NCBI RefSeq assembly: GCF_904849725.1 | Contig: NC_058524.1 | Location: 27,373,001 to 27,437,000 of the forward strand | DNA length: 64,000 nt | DNA from: Hordeum vulgare subsp. vulgare | Taxonomy: Eukaryota > Streptophyta > Magnoliopsida > Poales > Poaceae | Reading direction: 5' to 3' | In this document: piece by piece, positions 22,993 through 34,336 of the stretch | Layout of the letters: each line of letters begins with the position of its first letter | How positions within the stretch are numbered: the stretch's first letter is position 1 | Notes under the pieces: model-generated | What the model was told of the DNA's origin: nothing | The model's database searches: none | The model's input: only the letters and a program-made list of their open reading frames with translations | Program-made: the position numbers and the translations under genes

Positions 22993-23934
22993 CTATTTCG
23001 AGTTGCAAATATGAGCAACAGAACCGGTATCGAATACCCAGGCACTACTACGAGAGCCGGTTAAGTACACATCAATAACATGTATATCAAATATACCTGA
23101 TTTTTCTTTGGCTGCCTTCTTATCTGCCAGATACTTGGGGCAATTGCGCTTCGAGTGACCCATACCCTTGCAATAGTAACACTCCGTTTCAGGCTTAGGT
23201 CCAGCTTTGGGTTTCTTCGTCGGATTGGCAACAGGCTTGCCGCTCTTCTTCGAATTGCCCTTCTTGCCTTTGCCGTTTCTCTTGAAACTAGTGGTCTTAT
23301 TCACCATCAACACTTGATCCTCTTTACGGAGTTCAGACTCTGCGACTTTCAGCATCGCAAACAACTCGCCGGGAGACTTGTTCATCCCTTGCATGTTGTA
23401 GTTCAACACAAAGCCTTTATAGCTTGGCGGCAGTGATTGAAGGATTCTGTCAGTGATAGCTTCTTGCGGGAGTTCAATCCCTAGCTCAGCTAGACGGTTT
23501 GAGTACCCAGACATTTTGAGCACATGTTCACTGACAGATGAGTTTTCCTCCATCTTGCAAGCATAGAATTTATCGGAGGTCTCATACCTCTCGATCCGGA
23601 CGTTCTTCTGAAAGATAAACTCCAACTCCTGGAACATCTCAAATGCTCCATGACGCTCAAAGCGACGTTGAAGTCTCGGTTCTAAGCCATACAAGACTAC
23701 ACATTGAACTATTGAGTAGTCCTCCTTACGTGCTAACCAAGCGTTCTTAACATCCTGATCAGCCGTAGTGCGTGGTTCATCTCCTAACGCAGCATTAAGG
23801 ACATAATCCTTCTTCCCAGCTTGTAAGATTAGCTTAAGATTACGAGCCCAGTCTACAAAGTTGCTTCCATCATCTTTCAACTTAGCTTTCTCTAGGAACG
23901 TATTAAAATTCAGGATGACTGTCGCGTGAGCCAT
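22993..23934 (-). pseudogene. Copia copy 2 polyprotein, gag and protease
   Basis: The frame begins MAHATVILNFN and contains the zinc knuckle CYYCKGMGHSKRNC and the protease motif VFDTGS. It ends at a TAG at 22993-22995, where copy 1 has CAG (SKQEL). This is a C-to-T change in a CAG context. The frame beyond the stop stays open as the integrase part. Confidence 0.93.
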
Positions 23935-25175
23935 GATCTACAACACAAATATATTCAAAATGGACTTAGACTATGTTCAAGATAATTAGAGTTTAACTTA
24001 ATCAAATTATTCGCTAAACTCCCACTCAAAAAGTACATCTCTCTAGTCATTTGAGTGGTTCATGATCCACTTACACTAGCACAAGTCCGATCATCACGTG
24101 AGTTGAGTATAGTTTCAGTGGTAAGCATCCCTATGCTAATCATATCATCTATATGATTCATGATCGACCTTTCGGTCTCATGTGTTCCGAGGCCATGTCT
24201 GCAAATGCTAGGCTCGTCAAGCTTAACCCGAGTGTTCCGCGTGCGCAACTGTTTTGCACCCGTTGTATGTCAACGTTGAGTCTATCACACCCGATCATCA
24301 CGTGGTGTCTCGAAACGGCGAACTGTAGCAACGGTGCACAGTCGGGGAGAACACAATTTCGTCTTGAAATTTTAGTGAGAGATCACCTCATAATGCTACC
24401 GTCGTTCTAAGCAAAATAAGGTGCATAAAAGGATTAACATCACATGCAATTCATAAGTGACATGATATGGCCATCATCACGTGCTTCTTGATCTCCATCA
24501 CCAAAGCACCGGCACGATCTTCTTGTCACCGGCGCCACGCCATGATCTCCATCAACGTGTTGCCATCGGGGTTGTCGTGCTACTTATGCTATTACTACTA
24601 AAGCTACATCCTAGCAAAATAGTAAACGCATCTGCAAGCACAAACGTTAGTATAAAGACAACCCTATGGCTCCTGCCGGTTGCCGTACCATCGACGTGGA
24701 AGTCGATATTTTCTATTACAACATGATCATCTCATACATCCAATATATCACATCACATTGTTTGCCATATCACATCACAAGCATACCCTGCAAAAACAAG
24801 TTAGATGTCCTCTAATTTTGTTGTTGCATGTTTTACGTGGTGACCATGGGTATCTAGTAGGATCGCATCTTACTTACGCAAACACCACAACGGAGGTATA
24901 TGAGTTGCTATTTAACCTCATCCAAGGACCTCCTCGGTCAAATCCGATTCAACTAAAGTTGGAGAAACCGACACTTGCCAGTCATCTTTGAGCAACGGGG
25001 TTACTCGTAGCGATGAAACCAGTCTCTCGTAAGCGTACGAGTAATGTCGGTCCAAGCCGCTTCAATCCAACAATACCGCGGAATCAAGAAAAGACTAAGG
25101 AGGGCAGCAAAACGCACATCACCGCCCACAAAAAATTTTGTGTTCTACTCGAGAAGACATCTACGCATGAACCTA
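23935..25175 (-). other. Untranslated leader of copia copy 2
   Basis: Matches the copy 1 leader over its whole length. The 62-codon minus-strand frame (24060-24248) is kept with only a few amino-acid changes. No domain is recognised. Confidence 0.7.
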
Positions 25176-25189
25176 GCTCATGATGCCAC
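25176..25189 (-). other. Primer binding site of copia copy 2
   Basis: The sequence GTGGCATCATGAGC on the minus strand is identical to copy 1 and directly follows the 5' LTR. Confidence 0.6.
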
Positions 25190-26927
25190 TCTTGGGGAAC
25201 GTCGCATGGGAAACAAAAATTTTCCTACGCGCACGGAGATCTATCATGGTGATGTCCATCTATGAGAGGGGATGAGTTATCTACGTACCCTTGTAGATCG
25301 TACAGCAGAAGCGTTAGTGAACGCGGTCAGTCCCACGATCTAGTACCAAACGGACGGCACCTCCGCGTTCAGCACACGTACAGCTCAACGATGATCTCGG
25401 CCTTCTTGATCCAGCAAGAGAGACAGAGAGGTAGAAGAGTTCTCTGGCAGCGTGACGGCGCTCCGGAGGTTGGTGATGACCTTGTCTCAGCAGGGCTCCG
25501 CCCGAGCTCCGCAGAAACGCGATCTAGAGGAAAAACCGTGGAGGTATGTGGTCGGGCTGCCGTGAAAAAGTCGTCTCAAATCAGCCCCAATACCTCCGTA
25601 TATATAGGTGGGAGGGAGGGGACCTTGCCTTGGGGCTCAAGGGTCGGCCGAGTCCAAGGGGGGAAGGTTCCCCCCCAAACCGAGTTGGACTTGGTTTGGT
25701 GGGTGGGATTCCTTCCCTTCCTTCCCACCTCCTTTTTTTTTCTTTTTCTTTGATTTTTATCTCTATGGCGGATAGGGCCCTTTTGGGCTGTCCCACCAGC
25801 CCACTAAGGGCCGGTGCGCCACCCTTATGCCCTATGGGCTTCCCCAGGGTGGGTTGCCCCCCCCGGTGAACTCCCGGAACCCATTCGTCATTCCCGGTAA
25901 CTCCGAAAACCTTCCGGTAATCAAATGAGGTCATCCTATATATCAATCTTCGTTTCCGGACCATTCCGGAAACCCTCGTGACATCCGTGATCTCATCCAG
26001 GACTCCGAACAACATTCGGTAACCAACCATATAACTCAAATACGCATAAAACAACGTCGAACCTTAAGTGTGCAGACCCTGCGGGTTCGAGAACCATGTA
26101 GACATGACCCGAGAGACTCCTCGGTCAATATCCAATAGCGGGACCTGGATGCCCATATTGGATCCTACATATTCTACGAAGATCTTACGTTTGAACCTCA
26201 GTGCCAAGGATTCATATAATCCCGTATATCATTCCCTTTGTCCTCCGGTATGTTACTTGCCCGAGATTCGATCGTCAGTATCCGCATACCTATTTCAATT
26301 TCGTTTACCGGCAAGTCTCTTTACTCATTCCATAATACAAGATCCCGCGACTTACACTAAGTCACATTGCTTGCAAGGCTTGTGTGTGATGTTGTATTAC
26401 CGAGTGGGCCCCGAGATACCTCTCCGTCACACGGAGTGACAAATCCCAGTCTTGATCCATACTAACTCAACTAACACCTTCGGAGATACCTGTAGAGCAT
26501 CTTTATAGTCACCCAGTTACGTTGCAACGTTTGATACACACAAAGCATTCCTCCGGTGTCAGTGAGTTATATGATCTCATGGTCATAGGAATAAATACTT
26601 GACACGCAGGAAACAGTAGCAACAAAATGACACGATCAACATGCTACGTCTATTATTTTGGGTCTAGTCCATCACGTGATTCTCCTAATGACGTGATCGA
26701 GTTATCAAGCAACAACACTTTGTTCATAATCAGAAGACACTGACTATCTTTGATCAATTGGCTAGCCAACTAGAGGCTTGCTAGGGACGGTGTTTTGTCT
26801 ATGTATCCACACATGTAAATGAGTCTTCATTCAATACAATTATAGCATGGATAATAAACGATTATCTTGATACAGGAATTATAATAATAACTATATTTAT
26901 TATTGCCTCTAGGGCATAATTCCAAGA
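25190..26927 (-). repeat. 5' LTR of copia copy 2, deleted and with altered ends
   Basis: 1,738 bp. On the plus strand the LTR starts TCTTGG instead of TGTTGG and ends CCAAGA instead of CCAACA. A 56-bp segment present at 18237-18292 in the partner LTR is missing at 25327/25328. A TATA-like sequence on the minus strand lies at about 25597-25607. Confidence 0.9.
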
Positions 26928-26932
26928 GAATG

Positions 26933-28400
26933 TTCATTGCTTACGTCGAATCTGTGATCCTTGAGCTCAGAGGTAAACGTGCGAATGGTCTCGCAAACAT
27001 AGTATCCGCATAGATGCGTTCCCCGTGGCTGCTGGTCCCACTTTACGACAATAGAATATATATAATCAAAATAATAATCTAGCATCATAAATGTATTGAA
27101 AATTAATAGAAGTATATCATACTACTACTTATGTGAGCCGCTGTAAAGGTTAGCTTCTCAGGAAAGTTACCGCGAGTCACGCACTTGAACCGCTTCCAAA
27201 CCCTGCCCGACAAGGATAATGATTTGCTAAGTTTTTCATTAATTGATATATCAGAAAATCATCGAAAGAGACCGATAGAGCGCAAGAATGATTAAAATTA
27301 CCCTTGGAGCATGTCCTGCAGGCTTTGGAACTGTTCCAAGGGTCTCGATAATGGGTCCAAGGTATCAACTCTTCCCTTATCAATTTGAATGTCCAACAGA
27401 ATCCAATGAAAGTTGCACATGTATATATATATATGTGTCAGTAACTTATCAATTACACTTATAAGTGAATGAACACAACAGAGTAAAGACCCTCACCTGA
27501 AATTGTATGGAAACAGTATGTGGTCACAGAAATTTTGATCCACCATGCGCAAGGAACCAATTTCTTGCTCTCAATTCCCACTCATCACGGAGTGGTTCAG
27601 GTACGATGCCTTTATCTATCAGATCTTGCTCTTTCTTATCCCACTTTGGGATGGCAGTCCCATAGCCCCCTAGCCCCAGCTCGTGGTGATATTTCTTCTT
27701 GTCGGCATTTATCTTGTTCTTTTCTGATAATGCCTGGGCATCTTCTGACTCCTTATACTCTTGAAATGCCTTCCAGTGATTCGCCTGCTTGGCTAGATAC
27801 CCCTCAAATACTGGCACCTTCTTTGTCTTCAGATAGTTTTTCCATAGCTTCTTCTTCCAGCTACGGAACAGTTCGGCCATCTTCTTCAGAGTCCACTGCT
27901 TGACTTTGGCCCTCAGTTTGTCTGCGGCGTCTTCATTCTCACATTCTGGCAGGTTGAAATGTGACATGAGATCATTCCAAAGATTATCTTTGTACCTTTC
28001 GGCGACATAGTCACTATCGGCTGCCCTTTGCGCTTGTTCCACTCCCGAACGCTGATCGGGACGTGATCCCTAATGAGAACTCCGCATTGCTTCTTGAATG
28101 TCTCAGCAGCATTCTTAGGAAGCTTGGGTTCGCCCGTAGGAAATATCACCTCAAAGGTGTAATGCGTCCGTGCATCCAACTTTCTAGTCGGGCCTCGTTT
28201 CGTAGTTTTGCTCGATGTGGAGGCCTAAGAGGGAGAAACATTCGTCAAATGAATGTATATGTATACAATATAGAGCTATCTCCAATATTTTTCACATATT
28301 ACAAGTGATTGTCGAACTTCATATGTATACCTCGCCGGACTTCTCCTCTTCAACGGGTTCTCCATCAGTGGAGCTATCACCTTCTCCGTCATTGGACCTA
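26933..28400 (-). pseudogene. Ulp1-like gene of CACTA B, unit A1, exons before the copia insertion
   Basis: Minus-strand exons match unit A2. The exon near 26944-27040 encodes DQQPRGTHLCGYYVC, which keeps the oxyanion Gln and the catalytic Cys. The His exon (FHWILLDIQI type) lies near 27310-27415. A 172-codon frame (27524-28042) covers the conserved N-terminal helical region. The gene is truncated at its 5' end by the duplication breakpoint at 28400 and has lost about 1.94 kb at 27540, removing the region between the N-terminal part and the catalytic domain. It cannot make a full-length product. Confidence 0.8.
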
Positions 28401-31400
28401 TTTTGGGTTTTAGGGTTTAGGTGTTCGGGAGATTAACGTGATGCCTTGTTTGGTGTTCGGGAATTAGTTTTCATATAATTTGAATAGAAATAATTATGCA
28501 TATATATATATATAAGATTAACTTATCTTACAAGCGATCATATATATACAATTATATGGAGATCTGAATTATCGGGACTAGAGCCCGTATATTCGATTAC
28601 ATGGACGAACATCAGTAATGACCCTTAGCTACACTAAATCGTCCTTTGTCTTCTATAGCTTTCGCCCTCAGAAATCCCGCAAGCTCCTCTGCAACAGCAA
28701 TCGCGCGTTGCTCTGGTAGGACCTACGTCCTCATGACCGTGTGCTATATAAGAAGAGGAGATGAATATGAATATCAATCATGATAACAAAGAATGACAGG
28801 TAAAAATAGAGGTGTGAATGTTCATTGCTTACATCGAATCTGTGATCCTTGAACTCAAAGGTAAACGTGTGAATGGTCTCGCAAACATAGTATCCGCATA
28901 GATGTGTTCCTCATGGCTGCTGGTCGCACTTTACGAGAATAGAATATATATAATCAAAATAATAATCTAGCATCATAAATGTATTGAAAATTAATAGAAG
29001 TATATCATACTACTACTTACCTGAGCCGCTCTAAAGGTCAGCTTCTCAGGCTCGATACCGGGAGTCATGCACTTGAACCGCTTCCAAACCCTGTCCGACA
29101 AGGATAATGATTTGCTAAGTTTTTCATTAATTGATATATCAGAAAATCATCGAAAGAGACCGATAGAGCGCAAGAATGATTAAAATTACCCTTGAAGCAT
29201 GTCCTGCAGGCTTTGGAACTGTTCCAAGGGTCTCGATAATGGGTCGAAGGCATCAACTCTTCCCTTATCAATTTGAATGTCCAACAGAATCCAATGGAAG
29301 CTGCACATGTATATATATATATGTGTCAGTAACTTATCAATTACACTTATAAGTGAATGAACACAACAGAGTAAAGACCCTCACCTGAAATTGTATGGAA
29401 ACAGTATGTGGTCACAGAAATTTTGATCTATTAGAAACCTTAGAAGGTTTCCTCCATCTCCTTGGGTTTATCAGTTAGCGTCGCTATATGTATTTTATCT
29501 GGGTCAATAAAACCAATATTTAGGATGCTCTTACTTTTACAATCCAGAATCTCCATTCTGCATAATAGAGTACAAGTTATATATATACAATGAATTGAAA
29601 TAACTAAACAAGTTATATGTAGACAACGAATTGAAAAGCTTACAGACAATAGCAACTCATAAGCAATTTGTCGAGGGCGTCGCCATTGTACATCTGGAAG
29701 AGTTCATCAAAGTCGATATGGATTTCTTCGAAGCGGCCGTAGTACTCCCGTGGGACACTGAGCACGATCATCGTTCTCCCATTCTTTGATTCACTTAAGT
29801 ACCATTTATGCAAGTAACGCATATTTGTTGGGAGATCATCTTTGCTGACCAAAGGCTCTCCCATGACAAACTGTGGCTTAGGGGCTACCACAGCCTTGGG
29901 TATCCTGTCGTCTTGGGAAGCCAGCAAATCTTCAACCGAGATACCACATTCATCCGCCAACTCCTTTGCTTTTTCAAAAGCTTGCCCCTGCACCGGAGGG
30001 GGAACATTCTCGGTTAACACCTTGAGGGGTGGGATCGACTGTTTGGCCTGTTGTCCAAGCTGAGGAACGTCTGATTTTTTCTTGCTTGTAGTTGAACTTG
30101 ATTTGCTCCCACTTGCACTTGCACGTGAGCTGCTCTTTTCCACTTCCTTCTTCAATGTGCGTGTATAGTCATCAGGCTTATAGTGTAAGTCATACTGTGA
30201 TGGAGTGGTTATGAAGTCTTTTGCCCATGCTATCTGCTTCTCGGTGTATTCCGGGCGGGGCTCGGCTTCCTTCCTTTTCATCTGCGCATCATGTTGTTCC
30301 TTTGCTATCCTGGCGTTTTCCTCGGGGGTACGATCATAAGGTCTGATAGGAAGATTAGCATGAGGTACCTTTGGGAGGGGCGACAGTTTGCGCTTTGGGG
30401 AGCTCCGTCGGTTAGAAATCATCGACGGAGCATTCTTGCTGGCACGCTTCCGCTTAGTATCATGTGCGGGCGGCGGCGGAGACGGACGACCCAAGTCCGG
30501 CGGCGGTGATCGAGATGGACTCGTGTTGTGCTGGCCGACGTCATGTGGAGGGCTTGGAGGTAATGGAGGTGTAGGTGACCTGCGACGACTCAGAGGCGGT
30601 GTTGTCCTTGGGGCCGAGCCTGGAAGCTTGATGTAGTTCTTGTCCCATAGGATGACTCCACCCAGTACTTCTCCGAGTGTCCTCTCATCTTCGGGTCCAG
30701 CTATGTCGAGCTCCATATCATTAAACCCCGTCATGATTTCATCCACCCCGACTTTAGCAAAGCCAGCTGGAATCTCACGGCCATGCCAGCGTGCATCAGG
30801 GCCAGAAGGTAAAGCTTGTCCGACGGCCACCTTCATGGATATTTTCTTGAATTTCTGATGGATTTCACATGATGTTGACTCCTTGTTCCATCCACGGGGT
30901 AGCCGGGACCGCCCTCTATCATTCTTCGTTCATCGTCGGGCGGGGCCTCAGATTCAGCCATGCTGCTTTTCCGCTTAGATGGGGCGCCGGTAATATCAAC
31001 TGCAGGATCTCCCTGGCGCGGTACTCCTCTAAGCTTATCAATCTGCTTATGTTGCTCGTTAATCCTGGCAAGTAACTGGTTGAACTTGTCATTCTCCTCA
31101 TCCTGCTGCCGCTTCTTTGCTCTCTCTCGGCTTCTGTAAGTGTCTTGGTCTGTGGCAAACCCAAGCCACCACGGGTAAGAAGGACCGAAGCCTCGCGTTC
31201 GTCCTCCATGTTCGTCATTGCCGAGGGCTAGTGTGAGCAAATCTTTATCTCTATCTGTAGTGAACTTTCTTTGTCCCTCCTTAATTTCTTTAACCATCCT
31301 TTTCCAATTCTCCCTGGGTATCCTAAGATTGTCATTGCAGATGAGGTCCCCTGTTGTTTCGTCGTACGACCCAGCATGCGCAAGGAACCAATTTCTTGCT

Positions 31401-32231
31401 CTCAATTCCCACTCATCACGGAGTGGTTCAGGTACGACGCCTTTATCTATCAGATCTTGCTCTTTCTTATTCCACTTTGGGATGGCAGTCTCATAGCCCC
31501 CTGGCCCCAGCTTGTGGTGATATTTCTTCTTGTCGGCATTTATCTTGTTCTTTTCTGATAATGCCTGGGCATCTTCTGACTCCTTGTACTCTTGAAATGC
31601 CTTTCAGTGATTCGCCTGCTTGGCTAGATACCCCTCGAATACTGGCACTTTCTGTGTCTTCAGATAGTTTTTCCATAGCTTCTTCTTCCAGCTACGGAAC
31701 AGTTCGGCCATCTTCTTCAGAGTCCACTGCTTGACTTTGGCCCTCAGTTTGTCTGCGGCGTCTTCATTCTCACATTCTGGCAAGTTGAAATGTGACATGA
31801 GATCATTCCAAAGATTATCTTTGTACCTTTCGGCGACATAGTCACTATCGGCTGCCCTTTGCGCTTGTTCCACTCCCGAACGCTGATCGGTACGTGATCC
31901 CTAACGATAACTCCGCATTGCTTGAATGTGTCAGCAGCATTCTTAGGAAGCTTGGGTTCGCCCGTAGGAAATATCACCTCAAATGTGTAATGCGTCCGTG
32001 CATCCAACTTTCTAGTCGGGCCTCGTTTCGTAGTTTTGCTCGATGTGGAGGCCTAAGAGGGAGAAACATTCGTCAAATGAATGTATATGTATAAAATATA
32101 GAGCTATCTCCAATATTTTTCACATATTACAAGTGATTGTCGAACTTCATATGTATACCTCGCCGGACTTTATTATTTCTTCATCGGCTTCTCCATCAGT
32201 GGAGCTATCACCTTCTCCGTCATTGGACCTA
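28401..32231. repeat. Duplication unit A2 inside CACTA B
   Basis: 3,831-bp unit that is the uninterrupted and undeleted partner of A1. The junction at 28400/28401 joins CATTGGACCTA to TTTTGGGTTTTAGGG. Confidence 0.85.
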
Positions 32232-32392
32232 TCTCCTGCCCCATCGGCTTCATCTTCGTGTCGCTCAACCTCCATTCCAACGTCCTGGTTTAGATATGAC
32301 GACGGAGATTCAGCTGGTTCAACGCCGGGGCCGTCTTTGATTATATCTTCGAGAAGTTCTTCCTCTTCGAGGTTCCTGATGTGTGGATCCAT
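28612..32392 (-). pseudogene. Ulp1-like (C48) protease gene of CACTA B, unit A2
   Basis: Seven minus-strand exons can be placed with GT/AG borders: 32392-32159, 32052-29644, 29557-29385, 29300-29190, 29090-29021, 28928-28833 and 28743-28612. The start MDPHIRN follows the same context as the start in element A. Exon 1 is acidic; exon 2 has the helical region, a Pro-rich linker and ends at ALDKLLMSCYCL. The catalytic His is in FHWILLDIQI, the Asp in AFDPLSRP and the Cys in HLCGYYVC, with the oxyanion Gln in DQQP. Ulp1 proteases cleave SUMO-type modifiers; the role in transposons is not known. Breaks: a frame slip near 31870, a stop near 31605, a frame change near 30835, a stop just before the catalytic Cys (QQP-stop) and a stop in the last exon. 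Confidence 0.8.
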
Positions 32393-32439
32393 AGTTCTGC
32401 AAAAAACGGATTCTCTTAACCTTTGTACCAAAAAAGAAT

Positions 32440-32785
32440 TATTCTATCAGGAACTCCGACCAAAACAACTTAAGTCCCGGGTCGTGGCTCCACCCGGGAC
32501 TCCTAGATTTCTGCATAGTATTCAAAGTAGGAGTACTTTTCCAATTTGAGCATTCAATAAGCAAAACCAAATCGTAAAATAAAGTAGTATTCAAATTAGC
32601 ATGCATTCAATTATAAGCTAATACATCATCACATTTGTCCGTACATCGTCGAATATTATCACTAATACTCCTCGAATACTATCATACATATAGCATCACT
32701 GATACATCTAGAACCGTAGCGCCCGACGGGTATCGGCGCGGGCGGTGGACACCCAAAGAGAAGGAACCATCACAGGATCATAGCT
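32440..32785. other. Intergenic segment of CACTA B
   Basis: Contains one subterminal-type palindrome near 32472-32505 (AAGTCCCGGG...CCCGGGACT). No gene is seen apart from the 3' end of the next ORF. Confidence 0.5.
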
Positions 32786-33109
32786 CTAGTGAGATCCCCG
32801 AAGAACCTGCCAGGTATGCTCGAACCTGCCCTCCAACGCAACCATGTAGCGACGAGCGTGCTCATCCTCCTCGCTGACACTGTGACGTACCACCTCCGCG
32901 GTGTCCGTAAGCCTCGACACCCTCACTCGCCCACGCGACCGCCACCAAACAAGGATCGGGTCAACGACGGGCTGGCTCCTCACCAACCTACGCCCCCCGG
33001 AAGGTAGCACCTCCCAATACCAGCCGGGCGGAGCCCAGTCCCGGACAGGGCCCCTCTGATCAAGCAGGTGTCCTCCGCCGAGTCGACGACGAGGATGCGG
33101 GATAGGCAT
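32786..33109 (-). CDS. 107-codon ORF of CACTA B, conserved-looking, function unknown
   Basis: A complete frame with ATG at 33109 and TGA at 32786. The protein starts MPIPHPRRRLGGGH, is rich in Arg, Gly and Trp (DWAPPGWYWE, WWRSRGRVRV), and ends in an acidic-basic helical part (SEEDEHARRYMVALEGRFEH). It lies upstream of the Ulp1-like gene on the same strand. The region has much higher GC than its surroundings. I recall similar short ORFs in other Triticeae CACTA elements but recognise no domain. The intact frame, given the decay of its neighbours, suggests young sequence or constraint. Confidence 0.45.
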   Translation of the reverse strand: MPIPHPRRRLGGGHLLDQRGPVRDWAPPGWYWEVLPSGGRRLVRSQPVVDPILVWWRSRGRVRVSRLTDTAEVVRHSVSEEDEHARRYMVALEGRFEHTWQVLRGSH

Positions 33110-33119
33110 CGTAAAATGA

Positions 33120-33660
33120 ACTAAAAAAATAAACTAGTTCTATTAATTTTCTTGCTAAAAATAAACTATTAACACTTAAGCATATACAATAGCAAAATTA
33201 AACGATTAACACTTAAGCATATACAATAGCAAAATTAATCAATAATCTAAGAAACACTATTAACACTTAAGCATATACACTATACAATAGCAAAATTAAA
33301 TGACAAAAAAATATATTTCTTCTTCTTGTAACCCTAAACTAATTTCTCCTCCTCTTCTTATTCTCCTTTTTCTTCTTTTCTTCTCCTCCTCTTCTTATTA
33401 TCATTTTTCCTAATCTTATTTTCTTATTTTTGTTCATATTTATTCTTCTTGTAACCCTAACCTAATTCTAAATATTACTAACCCTAATAATCTAGCACAA
33501 ACCTAATAACAATAGGAATTAAATGACAAAAAAATCTTTTTTCTTTTTCTTCTTTTCTTCTCCTTTTTCTTCTTTTCTTCTCCTTTTTCTTCCTTTCTTC
33601 TCCTTTTTCTTCTTCTCTTCTCCTTTTTCTTCTTTTCTTCTACTGGCGAGAGTGTTGGGG
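33120..33660. repeat. AT-rich direct repeats and long pyrimidine tract
   Basis: TAACACTTAAGCATATACAATAGC-type units repeat near 33167, 33209 and 33257. From 33340 to 33650 the plus strand is a (TTCTTTTCTTCTCCTTTT)-type tract, purine on the minus strand. No gene is seen. Confidence 0.7.
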
Positions 33661-33839
33661 AGGAGGGGGCGGGGGGCTTACCAGCCGGAGGTGTCGACGG
33701 CGCGCGGCGAGGAGGACGGCGGCGGCGAGGAGGACGACGGCGACGGCAGGCGGCGGCGAGCAGGACGTCGGGCAGCCTGACGGCGTCGTCGAGTTCGTCG
33801 CTGTGCCGCGCCGGACAGGAGAACGAGAGGAAGAAGAAG

Positions 33840-34150
33840 AGAAATGGACGATTTGAGTTGGAATTTTTCGAAGTCCCGCTTATATAGGTGGGTCTTTAGT
33901 CCCGGTGCGTGGCTCGAACCGGGACTAAAGACCCCCTTTAGTCCCGGGTGGAGCCACGGCCTGGGACTAAAGCCCCTCGTTTCCCGCCTCCTCGCCTGCC
34001 GAAAAGGGGTCTTTAGTCCCGGGGCGTGGCTCCAACCGGGACTAAAGTGGGTCTGTAGTCCCGGGGCATGGCTCCACCCGGGACTAAAGCCCCTCCTCGG
34101 CTGTACAATAAGTTTAGTCCCACCTCGCCCAGCGAGGGGGACTAACACTT
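33840..34150 (-). promoter_or_regulatory. Promoter-like region of the minus-strand genes of CACTA B
   Basis: A minus-strand TATA-like CTATATAAG lies at about 33880-33888, upstream of the GC-rich segment 33660-33840. To its right are four or five inverted TTTAGTCCCGG / CCGGGACTAAAG pairs (33896-34090). The layout mirrors 3780-3890 in element A, where the same order precedes the plus-strand Ulp1-like gene. Confidence 0.4.
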
Positions 34151-34223
34151 GTTTATAAGCCCCGTCGCAGCTTCTCCATCGAGCTCCTCTCTAAAGCAGG
34201 CTTACGGGCCTAAACTCACTGAA

Positions 34224-34321
34224 AATTGAAACTATATTAGAAATTATAGGGAAAATTCAATCTAAATTCAAATGAGAATTTAGATTGAATTTTCTCTATG
34301 ATTTCGAATATAGTTTCAATT
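34224..34321. repeat. Near-perfect hairpin
   Basis: Arms of about 46 bp (AATTGAAACTATATT...AATCTAAATTC) are separated by a loop of only a few bases, with a handful of mismatches. Confidence 0.85.
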
Positions 34322-34336
34322 TTTTTCTATTTCCAT

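Larger units (their letters stand above)
18099..26927 (-). mobile_element. BARE-1/WIS/Angela-type copia LTR retrotransposon, copy 2
   Basis: A complete 8,829-bp minus-strand element with a perfect 5-bp duplication GAATG (18094-18098 and 26928-26932). It lies in the last intron of the A1 copy of the Ulp1-like gene of CACTA B. Unit A2 shows the unoccupied site at about 28819. The polyprotein matches copy 1 closely. Two nonsense codons break the polyprotein, the 5' LTR has a 56-bp deletion, and both ends of that LTR are altered. Confidence 0.95.
17678..28400. repeat. Duplication unit A1 inside CACTA B (with copia copy 2)
   Basis: The unit starts at TTTTGGGTTTTAGGGTTTAGG and ends at CATTGGACCTA. 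The same start recurs at 28401 and the same end at 32231 (unit A2). Without copia copy 2, A1 is about 1.89 kb against 3.83 kb for A2. The difference is an internal deletion of about 1.94 kb at 27540, where GATC joins directly to CATGCGCAAGG. Confidence 0.85.

Noticed and set aside
32147..32431. Frame read through the end of exon 1 of the Ulp1-like gene in B into its intron
   Set aside because: The GT donor at 32158-32157 and the homologous exon end in element A show that the true coding exon stops at 32159.
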